From assembly GCA_020692565.1 (NCBI GenBank), contig JAIMKJ010000030.1:1-50013 (forward strand): a stretch of 50,013 bases of DNA, given 5' to 3'. The notes beneath the pieces were generated by a model. That model made no database searches, was not told the origin of the DNA, and saw only the letters and a list, made by a program, of their open reading frames with translations. Origin of the DNA: Thermomonas sp. (GTDB lineage: Bacteria > Pseudomonadota > Gammaproteobacteria > Xanthomonadales > Xanthomonadaceae). Made by a program: the position numbers and the translations under genes. Shown piece by piece: positions 7,392 to 16,448 of this stretch; the first letter of the stretch is position 1; every line of letters begins with the position of its first letter.

Positions 7392-9854
7392 TCAAGTCGT
7401 GGCCGCCCGGCGGCCGCTTCCTTCCGACGAAGTGGACTTTTTGCCCGAGCCTTTGCGGTTGGTATAGAAGTCGTCGAGCCAGTCTTCCGGAAGGAGGGCA
7501 TCCTGGGTCGTTCCCTTGTTCCCGGCCCGCTCGGCCAAGACCTGATGCAGGATCTCGATGTTGTCGGTCGAAGCGGAAATGACCGCCAAGGCATCGTCCA
7601 TGCCGCGCAGATTGAGCTGGCACACGCTGGACGCGTGGCCCTGTTTGACCAGGAAGCAGCGTGAGCGCTCGTCGAGGCTCTTGACCACCTGATACTCGGC
7701 GTCGGTCAGTTTGAGGCCCTCGATGTAGTCTTCGCGATTCGCGTTGGGGTTGGGCAGGAGCACCATGGTCGCGGTCTGTTCGATCAGGGCCGCAGCGATC
7801 GAGCTCTTCAATGCGTCTTCCGGGCTCTGGGTCGCAAAGATGCCGAGACCGTTCTGTTTACGGATGGTCTTCTGCTTGTTCTTGGCGAACTCCTTCAGAC
7901 CGCCCTCGCCGTCCAGAATCTTCCAGAACTCGTCCATCACGTAGATGAGCGGGCGACCATCGATCAATTCTTCGAGGCGGTGCAGCAGGTAATTGATGAC
8001 CGGTACGCGGACTTCGGGGTTATCGATGATGTCGGTGTAGTCGAAGCCGATGATGTTGGCTTTCTGCAGATCGATGGTGTCGACCGGGTTGTCGAACACC
8101 CAGCCCAGGGAGCCCGAATTGGTCCACTTGCGCATGCGCGCAAACAATCCGTCGTCGCCCATATTGGGCAGACTCTTCTGGAAGTTCGTCATGCTGCGCA
8201 GGTGCATCGGCGTATCGAGCATGTTCTCGACGCCGCGGAAGATGTCTTCCTCGTCGCGCGAGGTATAGGCCTTCTTGCCGATCAACACCTTGATGAGATC
8301 GGCCAGGAACTGGACATTGGCTTCGTTGCGTTCGCACTGGAACGGATTGAAGCCCGTCGGCTGGCCGTTTTCGAGCGCCAGATAATTGCCGCCGCAGGCA
8401 CGCACGAAGATCTCGGCGCCGCGATCCTTGTCGAAGAAGAAGATGGTCGGCGACGGATTGTATTTCTGGACCTGGCTGAGCAGGAAGTTGATCAGCGCGG
8501 TCTTACCGGTACCGGACTTACCGATCACCATCGTATTGGCGATCGCTTTCTCGCCCAGCGAATTTTCGGCCGGATGCGTAGCGTGGAAGTTGAAGTAGTA
8601 CGGCTGTCCGTTGGTCGTCTGCAGCGTGGTGACGCATTCGCCCCACGGGTTGTTGTCGCGCTTGCCGGAGGCGAAGTTGTGCAGCGGCGAAAGCCCCAGG
8701 AAGTTCAGCGAACTGACGTTCGCGATCCGGGTACGGTACTTCCAGTTGGTCGGCATCTGCGAATAGAAGGACGGCGCGACGGCCAGATCCTCCTTCGACG
8801 AGACGAAGCCGGCGTTGGACAATTCCGCACGCGTGGTCGCGACGCGCTGGGTCAGCAGATCCTGGCTGTCCGCATACACGGCCATGATGAAGTGGTACTC
8901 GCCCAGCACGAAATTGCCGGACGTCATCTCGTCCATGGCGTAATCGAGTTCGACGATCTGGCTGACCGCCTTGTCGCCCGACGAAATCATCATGCCCTTG
9001 GTGCGCTCGAGCACCTTGAGCCCGTCCTGACGCCCCATGGGGCTGAAGGAATGGGTCATGACGTACTCGAAATCGAGATATTTCAGACCGTTGAGGATGC
9101 CCGGGTAAGTGCCGTCGGCGTATTCCTTGACGTTGAGGATCGCACCGAAGTGATTGACGCCGTTCGGCGTATTGATGACGAAGTCGCCGCTCTTGCTGGA
9201 AAACATGTGCCGGCTGACCGGCAGATAGTTGTAGATCGGCGCGTGCAGCACCGGCACCGGTTCTTCGATGCGGTTCAGGACGTAACCGAGGAATTCGAGG
9301 GTTTCGGAAAAGACGACGCCATTGGCGCCTTCGTACATGCCGAGACGGTAGGGCGAGTAATCCTTGATGACCGCTTCGACGTTTCCGGCGAGCTCAAGCA
9401 ATTTGGCGACGGCCTGCTCTTCTTCGGCCTTGAGCTTGGCGTGGTCGGCGGTCTTTTCCATGAGCCGTTTACCGGTCACGACCGGGCGGAAGATCATGGT
9501 CAGATACAGGTCGTTCTGCATGATCTTCTGCGAGGAGAGCGCGCTGTAGTAAGCGTCGGACATCTCCTGATTGAAGCGCTGCCGGAAATTGCTCTTGATC
9601 GTCACGCGCCGGCGTCGGCGGATATCGTGTACCCAGAAGGCGACATTGACGAAGTCCGGCGCGCGCAGGGTCTGCAACAGCCGGTTGAAGGTGTTGTGGC
9701 GGTGTTCGATCTCCCATTCCTCGCGGCCGACGAAGGGCAGGCCTTCGAGATGCCAGGACATCAGGTAATCACCCTCGCGGGTCTTGATGACCGAGGGGGA
9801 AACATGCGAGGAGAACGGAACGAACTCGCTGATGGAAGTGTCGGGAGTGAACAT
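7392..9854 (-). CDS. virB4: type IV secretion ATPase VirB4
   Basis: The 820-residue protein matches the usual length of VirB4, the ATPase that powers pilus biogenesis and substrate transfer at the inner membrane. The N-terminal CagE/TrbE/VirB domain contains FVPFSSHVSPSVIKTREGDY near the start. The P-loop GKSGTGKT is at residues 445-452, the Walker B region is PLIYVMDEFWKILD, and FATQSPEDALKS follows as in the family. The C-terminal 30 residues are basic and Ser/Gly-rich. A 208-base gap holding a hairpin separates it from virB3, and about 108 bases separate it from virB5. Confidence 0.95.
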   Translation of the reverse strand: MFTPDTSISEFVPFSSHVSPSVIKTREGDYLMSWHLEGLPFVGREEWEIEHRHNTFNRLLQTLRAPDFVNVAFWVHDIRRRRRVTIKSNFRQRFNQEMSDAYYSALSSQKIMQNDLYLTMIFRPVVTGKRLMEKTADHAKLKAEEEQAVAKLLELAGNVEAVIKDYSPYRLGMYEGANGVVFSETLEFLGYVLNRIEEPVPVLHAPIYNYLPVSRHMFSSKSGDFVINTPNGVNHFGAILNVKEYADGTYPGILNGLKYLDFEYVMTHSFSPMGRQDGLKVLERTKGMMISSGDKAVSQIVELDYAMDEMTSGNFVLGEYHFIMAVYADSQDLLTQRVATTRAELSNAGFVSSKEDLAVAPSFYSQMPTNWKYRTRIANVSSLNFLGLSPLHNFASGKRDNNPWGECVTTLQTTNGQPYYFNFHATHPAENSLGEKAIANTMVIGKSGTGKTALINFLLSQVQKYNPSPTIFFFDKDRGAEIFVRACGGNYLALENGQPTGFNPFQCERNEANVQFLADLIKVLIGKKAYTSRDEEDIFRGVENMLDTPMHLRSMTNFQKSLPNMGDDGLFARMRKWTNSGSLGWVFDNPVDTIDLQKANIIGFDYTDIIDNPEVRVPVINYLLHRLEELIDGRPLIYVMDEFWKILDGEGGLKEFAKNKQKTIRKQNGLGIFATQSPEDALKSSIAAALIEQTATMVLLPNPNANREDYIEGLKLTDAEYQVVKSLDERSRCFLVKQGHASSVCQLNLRGMDDALAVISASTDNIEILHQVLAERAGNKGTTQDALLPEDWLDDFYTNRKGSGKKSTSSEGSGRRAATT

Positions 9855-10021
9855 GTGCCTTCGAGGGTCGAAAACTGTGCCGTGAAAAACGATGTCTGCC
9901 TATCGCACGAGCCGGACCGGACTGGTCAGGATCGGCTCAAGCGAAACGGAGAACCAACAGTTCGATGAACACGAATCCGTTTGCACGGAATTCCGTCGAT
10001 TGAACCTGTTACTACGCCATG

Positions 10022-10056
10022 CCTCCCGGTGTCCGAACGCGTCGGACACCGGGAGG
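10022..10056 (-). terminator. perfect 14-bp hairpin between virB3 and virB4
   Basis: CCTCCCGGTGTCCG (10022-10035) pairs perfectly with CGGACACCGGGAGG (10043-10056) over a 7-base loop, directly after the virB3 stop. There is no T-run. It may limit read-through from the pilin genes into virB4 or protect the virB2-virB3 message. The remaining 167 bases to the virB4 start hold no gene that I can support. Confidence 0.55.
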
Positions 10057-10062
10057 AACGGA

Positions 10063-10452
10063 TCATGCGGTGGAAGCACCCCGTCGAGACGCTTTTCCGG
10101 GGCCGGTCATCTTGCCGCTGATGATGAACGGACCGGAGAACTTGCGTTTCCCGCCGGGCTGCGTGTTGCGATATGCATTCGGGGAGAACACCCACATCCC
10201 CGCATGTTCTTTCAGGTTGCGAGCCCGCATCTTGAACTGGAGATTCAATCCCAGCAAACGGAAGATCATTTCGTCCCGCCTGGCCATCTGTCTCATGATG
10301 AAGATGACGGGCGGTATCAGCAGCAGGTACTGCAGACCGAAATAGACCGCAAGCAAGAGCGAGCCGCCCGCACCGACGAAGAAGGGGATGTAAGGCACCC
10401 CCATGAACATGGCCGGGCGGGTGCAACCGCGAAAGAGCACGTTCTTATGCAT
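10063..10452 (-). CDS. virB3: type IV secretion protein VirB3
   Basis: This is a small membrane protein (129 residues) of the VirB3 family. The N-terminal family motif LFRGCTRPAMFMGVPYIPFF is clear, and two adjoining hydrophobic stretches follow (GAGGSLLLAVYFGLQYLLLIPPVIFIM). VirB3 sits in the inner membrane beside VirB4 and VirB6. Its start overlaps the end of virB2 by 8 bases, so the two are probably coupled in translation. The C-terminal part (about residues 95-129) is basic and polar. Confidence 0.9.
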   Translation of the reverse strand: MHKNVLFRGCTRPAMFMGVPYIPFFVGAGGSLLLAVYFGLQYLLLIPPVIFIMRQMARRDEMIFRLLGLNLQFKMRARNLKEHAGMWVFSPNAYRNTQPGGKRKFSGPFIISGKMTGPGKASRRGASTA

Positions 10453-10822
10453 TGAAGACCGGCAGCGCGTTCATGACCATCGCGGTGCAATCGGCTTCGG
10501 CAGTGGCGCCGTCGCCCAGGAGGAGCATGCCGGCGATCTGGCTGGCGGCACCGATCAGCAGGCCGCCGATCAGGATCGGGGCAACATCGGCGATGCGCTT
10601 GTGGGCGAAGGCGATCTGGTAACCCGAGAAGATCACGGCGATGGTGACGATGGCGACCGAAGCCATGTTGAGCAGGCCGCGGATGTCGTCGAAGAAGCCG
10701 CAAATGCGCTCGTCGGCACCTTCGAAGGTCTGGGCGAACAGCATGTTCGGAACGGCAAGCACGGCCACGAAGACCAGTGCCATCAGCAGCGAGGACACGT
10801 GGCCCTTGTTGGACATTTTCAT
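10445..10822 (-). CDS. virB2: type IV secretion pilin VirB2
   Basis: The 125-residue TrbC/VirB2-type major pilin has a long signal peptide ending near LFAQ (about residue 31). The mature part has two hydrophobic helices, LLNMASVAIVTIAVIFSGYQIAF and ILIGGLLIGAASQIAGMLLL, separated by a short basic loop (AHKRIAD). A pair of cysteines (ICGFF near the N-terminus of the mature chain and DCTAMV near the C-terminus) could form a disulfide. The ribosome site AAGGAG precedes the ATG. It follows virB1 by 85 bases. Confidence 0.92.
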   Translation of the reverse strand: MKMSNKGHVSSLLMALVFVAVLAVPNMLFAQTFEGADERICGFFDDIRGLLNMASVAIVTIAVIFSGYQIAFAHKRIADVAPILIGGLLIGAASQIAGMLLLGDGATAEADCTAMVMNALPVFNA

Positions 10823-10907
10823 CAGTTACTCTCCTTAGGTTGGTGGGGTGGAACGCTTGCTACAACTATATACACGGTCCATGACAGCCCCGGGCATAGG
10901 GGGGAAG

Positions 10908-11828
10908 CTAGAACACGAAAGCATCGTCCTGGTCCGCAGCGCTCATGACGAACGCCTTGTCGGAAGTCCGGCCGCGGCGCTTGGGTTCGGCGTCGGCCGC
11001 CGGTTCGGGAGCGGGCGCCGCTTCGGCGCCGACGACTCGGGCGACACCGACCGGGCCATTGGCCAGGACCGCACGCCCCATTGGGGCTGGAGGCATGGCG
11101 GGGAGTGCCGCCGCCGCGACCGGCGCAGGTGCGGCAGCCGGTGTGGGCATCGGGACTTCGACCGCCGGAGGGGCCGTGGGCTCGATCCGCGACGTCGCTT
11201 CGATCCTCGACCGCACGCGCTCGCTGCGCGAAGGCGCAGCCGCGGCTAGGGTGGCCGGCACGTCGCCCGTCGCGCCCGGTTCGGCGGAAGCGGCGGCGTT
11301 GTAGAGCGGATGTTTCGTGACCGGGACCGTCCGGCGGGCCACCCGTCCAACGACCTCGATCGGGGGTGCGCCCGGCACGCCTTCGGTCGCACGTCCCTGC
11401 CGGACAGAGGCATAGATCTTCTGCACGTAACCGTGACGGAAGCCGGTGGAGAAATTGCCCGAGTAGTAGCAGCTGAAGGATTTACCCCAGTCGCCGCTGG
11501 CGCGCTGGTAGCACTCGGCGAGGATCTTCGACCCTGCGGACAGATTGGCGCAGGGCTCGAAAGCCTTTTCGTAGGTGTCGAGACCGTATTTGTCCAGGTT
11601 GTAGCGATTCACCTGGGCCAGGCCGATCGAGAAATTGAACCCGCGGCTCTCCAGCATGCGCACGGTGGCGAGCGCTTCGGGAAGATTCTTAGGCTGGCGC
11701 ACCAGACGGCCACCCACCACGCCGATGGCGTAGGGATTGTAGGAGGATTCGACACGCACGACGTGGTGCATGACTTCGGTCGGGACGGCCAGTCCCTGGC
11801 AGCCCATCAGTTCCATACCTGGTAGCAA
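10908..11828 (-). CDS. virB1: type IV secretion lytic transglycosylase VirB1
   Basis: The N-terminal part is an SLT/VirB1 transglycosylase domain that opens the peptidoglycan for the secretion channel. VMHHVVRVESSYNPYAIG carries the catalytic Glu, followed by FSIGLAQVNRYNLDKYGLD and SFSCYYSGNF. The start is uncertain. A strong AGGAGGG lies 7 bases before a TTG at 11828, giving MLPGMELMGCQGL, while the first nearby ATG (11816) is 19 bases from it. I chose TTG (306 residues). Either start leaves no visible signal peptide. The C-terminal 150 residues are Ala/Pro-rich and probably disordered. It is first in the leftward virB operon. Confidence 0.85.
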   Translation of the reverse strand: MLPGMELMGCQGLAVPTEVMHHVVRVESSYNPYAIGVVGGRLVRQPKNLPEALATVRMLESRGFNFSIGLAQVNRYNLDKYGLDTYEKAFEPCANLSAGSKILAECYQRASGDWGKSFSCYYSGNFSTGFRHGYVQKIYASVRQGRATEGVPGAPPIEVVGRVARRTVPVTKHPLYNAAASAEPGATGDVPATLAAAAPSRSERVRSRIEATSRIEPTAPPAVEVPMPTPAAAPAPVAAAALPAMPPAPMGRAVLANGPVGVARVVGAEAAPAPEPAADAEPKRRGRTSDKAFVMSAADQDDAFVF

Positions 11829-11918
11829 GACGGAACCCTCCTGTCCGGAGCCGCGTGCGTGTTGCAGCGATGATTGTTGACCAAACGGGGCATCCCCTGT
11901 CCTCCCTGCGCCCAGACC

Positions 11919-11947
11919 ATACTCTACAGGCTGGTCGTGCCTGTCAA
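11919..11947 (-). promoter_or_regulatory. candidate sigma-70 promoter of the virB operon
   Basis: On the minus strand a perfect TTGACA (plus 11942-11947) is followed after 17 bases by GAGTAT (plus 11919-11924), a weak -10 box. It lies about 90 bases upstream of the virB1 start and faces it. No other candidate of similar quality stands in the virB1-virD4 interval. Confidence 0.5.
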
Positions 11948-12049
11948 CGAATGAATGGCTGCTGATCATATCGAAAAACATGCCATTCGTCTCAAAACGC
12001 AACCATCAAGAGACATTCGGGACATCTTCGAGAGGCATCGCATGTCCGC

Positions 12050-12069
12050 TGCCTGCAGGCTTGCAGGCA
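12050..12069. promoter_or_regulatory. palindrome in the virB1-virD4 divergent region
   Basis: TGCCTGCA (12050-12057) and TGCAGGCA (12062-12069) form a perfect inverted repeat with a 4-base spacer, roughly midway between the divergent virB1 and virD4 starts. It could be an operator acting on one or both directions. The rest of this 475-base interval (11829-12303) holds no gene that I can support. Confidence 0.35.
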
Positions 12070-12303
12070 TGGCAGGGGGATGACGTAAGATCGCATCCGG
12101 CCAACAGGGGACAGATGGATGGCAGGATCGTCAAAGAAAGTTGCAATTGAAACCAAAATGCTGCCGCCATCGCATCATCTCCGCTCCCCGCGGCCAAGCC
12201 CTCTCGTGGCCGGGCGAAAATCCGCAGCCGCCGTCGCCGAGACCTCGTCCCACCGGACGATCCCCCTCCCCCGGACACCTGAATCACTGCAGGATGCCAC
12301 CCC

Positions 12304-14001
12304 GTGAGCAGTCAGAACTCGAACTCCAAAGCGAAACTCATTTTCATCCTTGCCCTTCTGGTCGGCACCATCGTCGCTGGGCTCTATCTGTCCGGCTACA
12401 TCGTACTCATGCAACTGAAGCTGCGCGGTACCGCACTGCAGTGGAACACCTGGCTGGAGTACTTCCAGGCCATCGACCTTCCCCAGGTCAAGCCTTACGT
12501 GAAGACGATCAAGAACAGCGGCATGATCGGCTTCGGCGTGCCCTTCGCCTTGTGGCTGGTCATGCTGGTGCTGGTGTTGAAGCCGCGCCAGAAGGCCCTG
12601 CACGGTGACGCGCGCTTCGCCACCGGCGGCGATCTCTCCGAGAAGGGGATGTTCAAGTCCGAGAAGAACGGCATCGTTGTCGGCAAGTTCGGCGGCAAGC
12701 TGCTGCGCCTGAGCGGCCAGCAGTTCGTGATCCTGGCCGCGCCGACCCGCTCGGGCAAGGGCGTGGGCATCGTGATTCCGAATCTGCTCGACTACCAGGA
12801 ATCGCTGGTGGTGCTGGACATCAAGCAGGAGAACTTCGACCTGACCAGTGGCTGGCGCGCCAGCGTCGGTCACGAAATCTATCTGTTCAATCCGTTCGCG
12901 GAAGACCGTCGCAGCCATCGCTGGAACCCGCTGACCTACGTCTCCGACGATCCGGCGTTCCGCGTCTCCGACCTGATGAGCATCGCCGCGATGCTGTACC
13001 CGGACGGCGCCGAGGACCAGAAATTCTGGGTCAGCCAGGCCCGCAACGCGTTCATGGCCCTGGCGCTCTATCTGTTCGAGAAATACGACGACGACCAGAA
13101 GATCGGCTTCCCGTTCTCCAAGCCGCCGTCGCTGGGCGCGATCTACCGGTTGTCGTCGGGCGACGGCCAGAGCGAACTCAAGCCGTTCCTCAAGGATCTG
13201 GCGCAGCGGCCGTTCCTGAGCGGTCACGCCAAGACCGCCTTCTCCGGCATGTTGTCGCAGGCGGACGAGACCTTCGCCTCGATCCTCGGCACCTTCAAGG
13301 AACCGTTGAACGCGTTCATCAACCCGATCCTCGATGCCGTCACCAGCGCCGACGACTTCCTGCTCACCGACGTGCGCAAGAAGAAGATGACCATCTACAT
13401 CGGCATCCAGCCGAACAAGCTGGCCGAGAGCCGGCTCATCATCAATCTGTTCTTCAGCCAGCTCATCAACCTCAACACCAAGGAACTGCCGCAGAACAAC
13501 AAGGAACTGAAGCACCAGTGCCTGTTGCTGATGGACGAGTTCACCTCGATCGGCAAGGTCGACATCATTTCCACCGCGGTGTCGTACATGGCCGGCTACA
13601 ACATCCGCCTGTTGCCGATCATCCAGAGCATGTCGCAGCTCGACGCCACGTACGGCAAGGATATTTCGCGCACGATGATCACCAACCACGCGCTGCAGAT
13701 CGTGTACGCGCCGCGCGAGCAGCAGGACGCCAACGACTATTCCGAGATGCTCGGCTACACCACGGTCAAGAAGGACAGTTTCACCCGCGGCCGCGAGTTC
13801 AGCCGCAGCGAGTCCGAGGAACGCCGCGCGCTGATGCTGCCGCAGGAATTGAAGGCGATCGGTTTCGACAAGGAAATCTTCTTCTACGAAGGCATTCCGC
13901 ACCCGGTGCTGTGCGACAAGATCAAGTATTTCCAGGACAAGTATTTCACCCAGCGCCTGCTGCCGGCGGTCACCGTGGAGCCGATGGTCATCAAGGTGTG
14001 A
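12304..14001 (+). CDS. virD4: type IV coupling protein VirD4
   Basis: The 565-residue TraG/VirD4-family coupling ATPase recruits substrates to the secretion channel. The N-terminus has a membrane segment (LIFILALLVGTIVAGLYLSGYIV) and a second hydrophobic stretch near residues 75-95 (MIGFGVPFALWLVMLVLVL). The P-loop APTRSGKGVG has its Lys at residue 152, and the Walker B is CLLLMDEFTSIG. It starts with GTG after AGGAT. In Xanthomonas and relatives this protein binds toxic effectors through their C-terminal XVIPCD domains; no such effector is visible in this window. Unlike the published X. citri arrangement as I know it, virD4 here is divergent from virB1 and is not followed by virB7-virB11. 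Confidence 0.93.
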   Translation: MSSQNSNSKAKLIFILALLVGTIVAGLYLSGYIVLMQLKLRGTALQWNTWLEYFQAIDLPQVKPYVKTIKNSGMIGFGVPFALWLVMLVLVLKPRQKALHGDARFATGGDLSEKGMFKSEKNGIVVGKFGGKLLRLSGQQFVILAAPTRSGKGVGIVIPNLLDYQESLVVLDIKQENFDLTSGWRASVGHEIYLFNPFAEDRRSHRWNPLTYVSDDPAFRVSDLMSIAAMLYPDGAEDQKFWVSQARNAFMALALYLFEKYDDDQKIGFPFSKPPSLGAIYRLSSGDGQSELKPFLKDLAQRPFLSGHAKTAFSGMLSQADETFASILGTFKEPLNAFINPILDAVTSADDFLLTDVRKKKMTIYIGIQPNKLAESRLIINLFFSQLINLNTKELPQNNKELKHQCLLLMDEFTSIGKVDIISTAVSYMAGYNIRLLPIIQSMSQLDATYGKDISRTMITNHALQIVYAPREQQDANDYSEMLGYTTVKKDSFTRGREFSRSESEERRALMLPQELKAIGFDKEIFFYEGIPHPVLCDKIKYFQDKYFTQRLLPAVTVEPMVIKV

Positions 14002-14085
14002 GGGGCCGATGGCCGGAGCCGATGCCTGCGGGACCGCATTGCTCCGGCACGTTATGATCGCGGGACGCCTTCGAGGACTCCCGCC

Positions 14086-15381
14086 ATGACCCGTTCCGCG
14101 CTCGCCGTCGCTCTGTGCTGCCTCGCACCGCTGCATGCTTCCGCGGCGGATATCGCATTGCAGTGCGAACGGTTGTTCGACAGCCGCAAGGGACAGATGC
14201 TCGGCGCGCACACCGTGGTGGTGCGCGACGGCAAGATCGCCGAAGTGCGCGCCGGGCGCATCGAACTCGCCGATGCCCGCGTCATCGACCTCGCCGGACA
14301 CACCTGCTCGCCCGGCTGGACGGATCTGCACGTGCATCTGGGCAGTCAATCCAGTCCGCGCAGCTACGAGGAAGGGTTTCGTCTCGACGACACCGCGTTC
14401 GCGCTGCGCGGCGTGAGCTACAGCCGCAAGACGCTGATGGCCGGATTCACCAGCGTCCGCGATCTCGGCGGCGAAGTCGCGCCGCATCTGCGCGATGCGA
14501 TCAACCAGGGACTGATCGAAGGGCCGCGGATCTGGGCCGCCGGCAAGTCCATCGCCACCACCGGCGGCCATGCCGACCCGACCAACGGCATGAATTCGGC
14601 GCTGGCGCATCTGGTCGGCCCGCCCGGTCCGACCGAAGGCGTGGTCAATTCGGTGGAAGATGCCCGCCAGGCCGTACGACAGCGCTACAAGGAAGGCAGC
14701 GACGTCATCAAGATCACCGCCACCGGCGGCGTGCTCAGCTATGCGCGCTCCGGGGATGCGCCGCAGTTCACGGTCGACGAAGTGCGCTCGGTGGTCGACA
14801 CCGCGAAGGACTATGGTTACCGCGTCGCCGCCCACGCGCACGGCGCGGAGGGCATGAAGCGCGCGGTGCTCGGCGGCGTCACCAGCATCGAACACGGCAC
14901 CTACATGAACGACGACATCATGGCGCTGATGAAGCAGAAGGGCACCTGGTACGTGCCGACCATCGCCGCCGGCCGTTTCGTCGCCGAGAAGGCGAAGATC
15001 GACGGTTATTTCCCCGACGTCGTGCGCCCGAAAGCCGCGCGCATCGGTGCGCTCATCCAGGAGACCGCCGGCAAAGCCTACAAGTCCGGCGTGAAGATCG
15101 CCTTCGGCACCGACATGGGCGTGGGTCCGCACGGCGAGAACGCCCGCGAATTCGTTTATATGGTCGAGGCCGGCATTCCGGCGAGCTATGCGCTGCAGTC
15201 GGCGACGTTCTACGCCGCCGAGGTGCTGGGCGTGGACGATCAGGGCGTGGTCGAGGCCGGCAAGCGCGCGGATATCGTCGCCATGCCCGGCGACCCGCTG
15301 AAGGACATCAAGGTCGTGATGAACGTCGATTTCGTCATGAAGGACGGCGTGATCCACAAGCGTCCCGGCAACGGGAAGTGA
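14086..15381 (+). CDS. secreted metal-dependent amidohydrolase (Xaa-Pro dipeptidase/imidazolonepropionase-like)
   Basis: The 431-residue protein has a signal peptide (cleavage near HASA-AD, residue 20) and an amidohydrolase TIM barrel. The metal-binding motif is H82-V-H84 in WTDLHVHLG. The candidate bridging Lys is in DVIKITATGGVLSY, later ligands are in VAAHAHGAEG and SIEHGTYM, and the catalytic Asp is in FGTDMGVGPHG. This pattern is that of the subgroup whose studied members cleave Xaa-Pro or Xaa-Arg dipeptides. Substrate is not predictable here, and a periplasmic dipeptidase role is inference. It may form a short operon with the following small transporter. Confidence 0.82.
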   Translation: MTRSALAVALCCLAPLHASAADIALQCERLFDSRKGQMLGAHTVVVRDGKIAEVRAGRIELADARVIDLAGHTCSPGWTDLHVHLGSQSSPRSYEEGFRLDDTAFALRGVSYSRKTLMAGFTSVRDLGGEVAPHLRDAINQGLIEGPRIWAAGKSIATTGGHADPTNGMNSALAHLVGPPGPTEGVVNSVEDARQAVRQRYKEGSDVIKITATGGVLSYARSGDAPQFTVDEVRSVVDTAKDYGYRVAAHAHGAEGMKRAVLGGVTSIEHGTYMNDDIMALMKQKGTWYVPTIAAGRFVAEKAKIDGYFPDVVRPKAARIGALIQETAGKAYKSGVKIAFGTDMGVGPHGENAREFVYMVEAGIPASYALQSATFYAAEVLGVDDQGVVEAGKRADIVAMPGDPLKDIKVVMNVDFVMKDGVIHKRPGNGK

Positions 15382-15389
15382 GCGCGGAA

Positions 15390-15644
15390 ATGGCGAACAT
15401 GGAATGGGCCGGTTATCTGGCCGCGGCGATGACCACCCTCGCCTTCGTACCGCAGGCGTTGAAGACCATCCGCACCCGCGACACCCGCAGCATCTCGCTG
15501 GGCATGTACGTGGTCTTCACCATCGGCATCGCGTTCTGGCTGGTCTACGGCATCGCGCTGAATTCGATGCCGATGATTCTCTCGAACATCGTCACCTTCC
15601 TGCTGTCGGCGACGATCCTGGGGCTGAAGCTCAAGCACGGCTGA
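15390..15644 (+). CDS. SemiSWEET/PQ-loop small membrane transporter
   Basis: The 84-residue protein has three membrane segments and the PQ motif in FVPQALKTIRTRDTRSIS, the hallmark of SemiSWEET sugar transporters, which work as dimers. I chose the ATG at 15390. A GTG at 15378 that overlaps the upstream stop as GTGA is an alternative and would add four residues. Family members transport sugars, but the substrate here is unknown. Its last 14 bases overlap the end of the convergent DUF998-like gene. Confidence 0.82.
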   Translation: MANMEWAGYLAAAMTTLAFVPQALKTIRTRDTRSISLGMYVVFTIGIAFWLVYGIALNSMPMILSNIVTFLLSATILGLKLKHG

Positions 15645-16233
15645 GCGGCGCTTCGCGGCCGGCGTACGTCGCCCAGGCGAACCAGATCACATACGCCAGC
15701 CGTGGCGCGATCGCCGCCATCGACCCGGGCCAAGGCAGCAATGCGAGCGCCAGCGTCGCAATCAACAACAACACCGTCGCGCGCCTGAACCCGCGCGATG
15801 GTGCGCTGGCCGCAAGCAGAGCGCCCGCAGCCGCGAAAGCGATCCACCACACGGTCCAGGCCAGCGCATGCAGCGCGTTCGCCTGGCCACCGAGGTTGTC
15901 GGGATCGAGCGGAAACAGCCCCTGCGCCGCGAACGCCAGCGCCGACAGCACCGCGAGTTGCGTACCGATCCGCGCGCGCCAGTTTGCCGTTGCCGGCAAT
16001 GCGGAGCGCATCGTCCAGAAGCCGACTGCCAGCAATAACCCCGGCAATACGAAAGCGAACACATTGAACGCCAATGCCCCCGGCATGCCGACAGCGCCCA
16101 GCAACGCCAGCGGGTGTTCGCGATGCGAATAGCCGTCGAGCATTGCGCCTGCGACCGTTGTAGCGGCGACGAACAACACCAGCGCAACCGGGCCACAAAA
16201 TTTTCTGGAGCGATCCATTAGTCGAGCTTTCAC
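15631..16233 (-). CDS. DUF998-like membrane protein
   Basis: This is an integral membrane protein of about 200 residues with six likely helices, for example [22 protein letters not shown] near the start and [18 protein letters not shown] later. The conserved loop [19 protein letters not shown] is typical of DUF998-type proteins. The start could be a GTG at 16233 that overlaps the upstream stop as GTGA, or the ATG at 16218 (MDRSRKF). The overlap favours coupling. It is the last gene of a four-gene operon with an XRE regulator. Function unknown. Confidence 0.65.
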   Translation of the reverse strand: MKARLMDRSRKFCGPVALVLFVAATTVAGAMLDGYSHREHPLALLGAVGMPGALAFNVFAFVLPGLLLAVGFWTMRSALPATANWRARIGTQLAVLSALAFAAQGLFPLDPDNLGGQANALHALAWTVWWIAFAAAGALLAASAPSRGFRRATVLLLIATLALALLPWPGSMAAIAPRLAYVIWFAWATYAGREAPLSRA

Positions 16234-16448
16234 GGTATTTCCTTCCACTGGAATACGTCTTCGACGCTTACGCCGAACGTGCGCGCGATCCGGAACGCCA
16301 GTTCCAGCGATGGCGCATATCGCCCGGCTTCGAGCGCGATGATCGTCTGCCGGGTCACGCTGCAGGCCTGCGCGAGCGCTTCCTGGGTCATTTCGCCGCG
16401 TTCGAAACGGAAACGGCGGATGTGATTGGCGATCGGCGTCGCGGTCAT
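16230..16448 (-). CDS. small XRE-family transcriptional regulator
   Basis: The 72-residue protein is a single helix-turn-helix domain: [39 protein letters not shown], with a short C-terminus DVFQWKEIP. Such YozG-like one-domain regulators are usually encoded with small membrane proteins, as here. The start overlaps the upstream stop as ATGA and its own stop overlaps the next start, so the operon is tightly coupled. It is a good candidate to bind the palindromes at the operon promoter near 17.55 kb. Confidence 0.85.
   Translation of the reverse strand: MTATPIANHIRRFRFERGEMTQEALAQACSVTRQTIIALEAGRYAPSLELAFRIARTFGVSVEDVFQWKEIP

Noticed and set aside
12175..15357. 1060-codon open frame on the minus strand across virD4 and the amidohydrolase gene
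   Set aside because: It mirrors two well-supported genes on the other strand. Long antisense frames are expected from the codon bias of high-GC genes, and its translation shows no domain.
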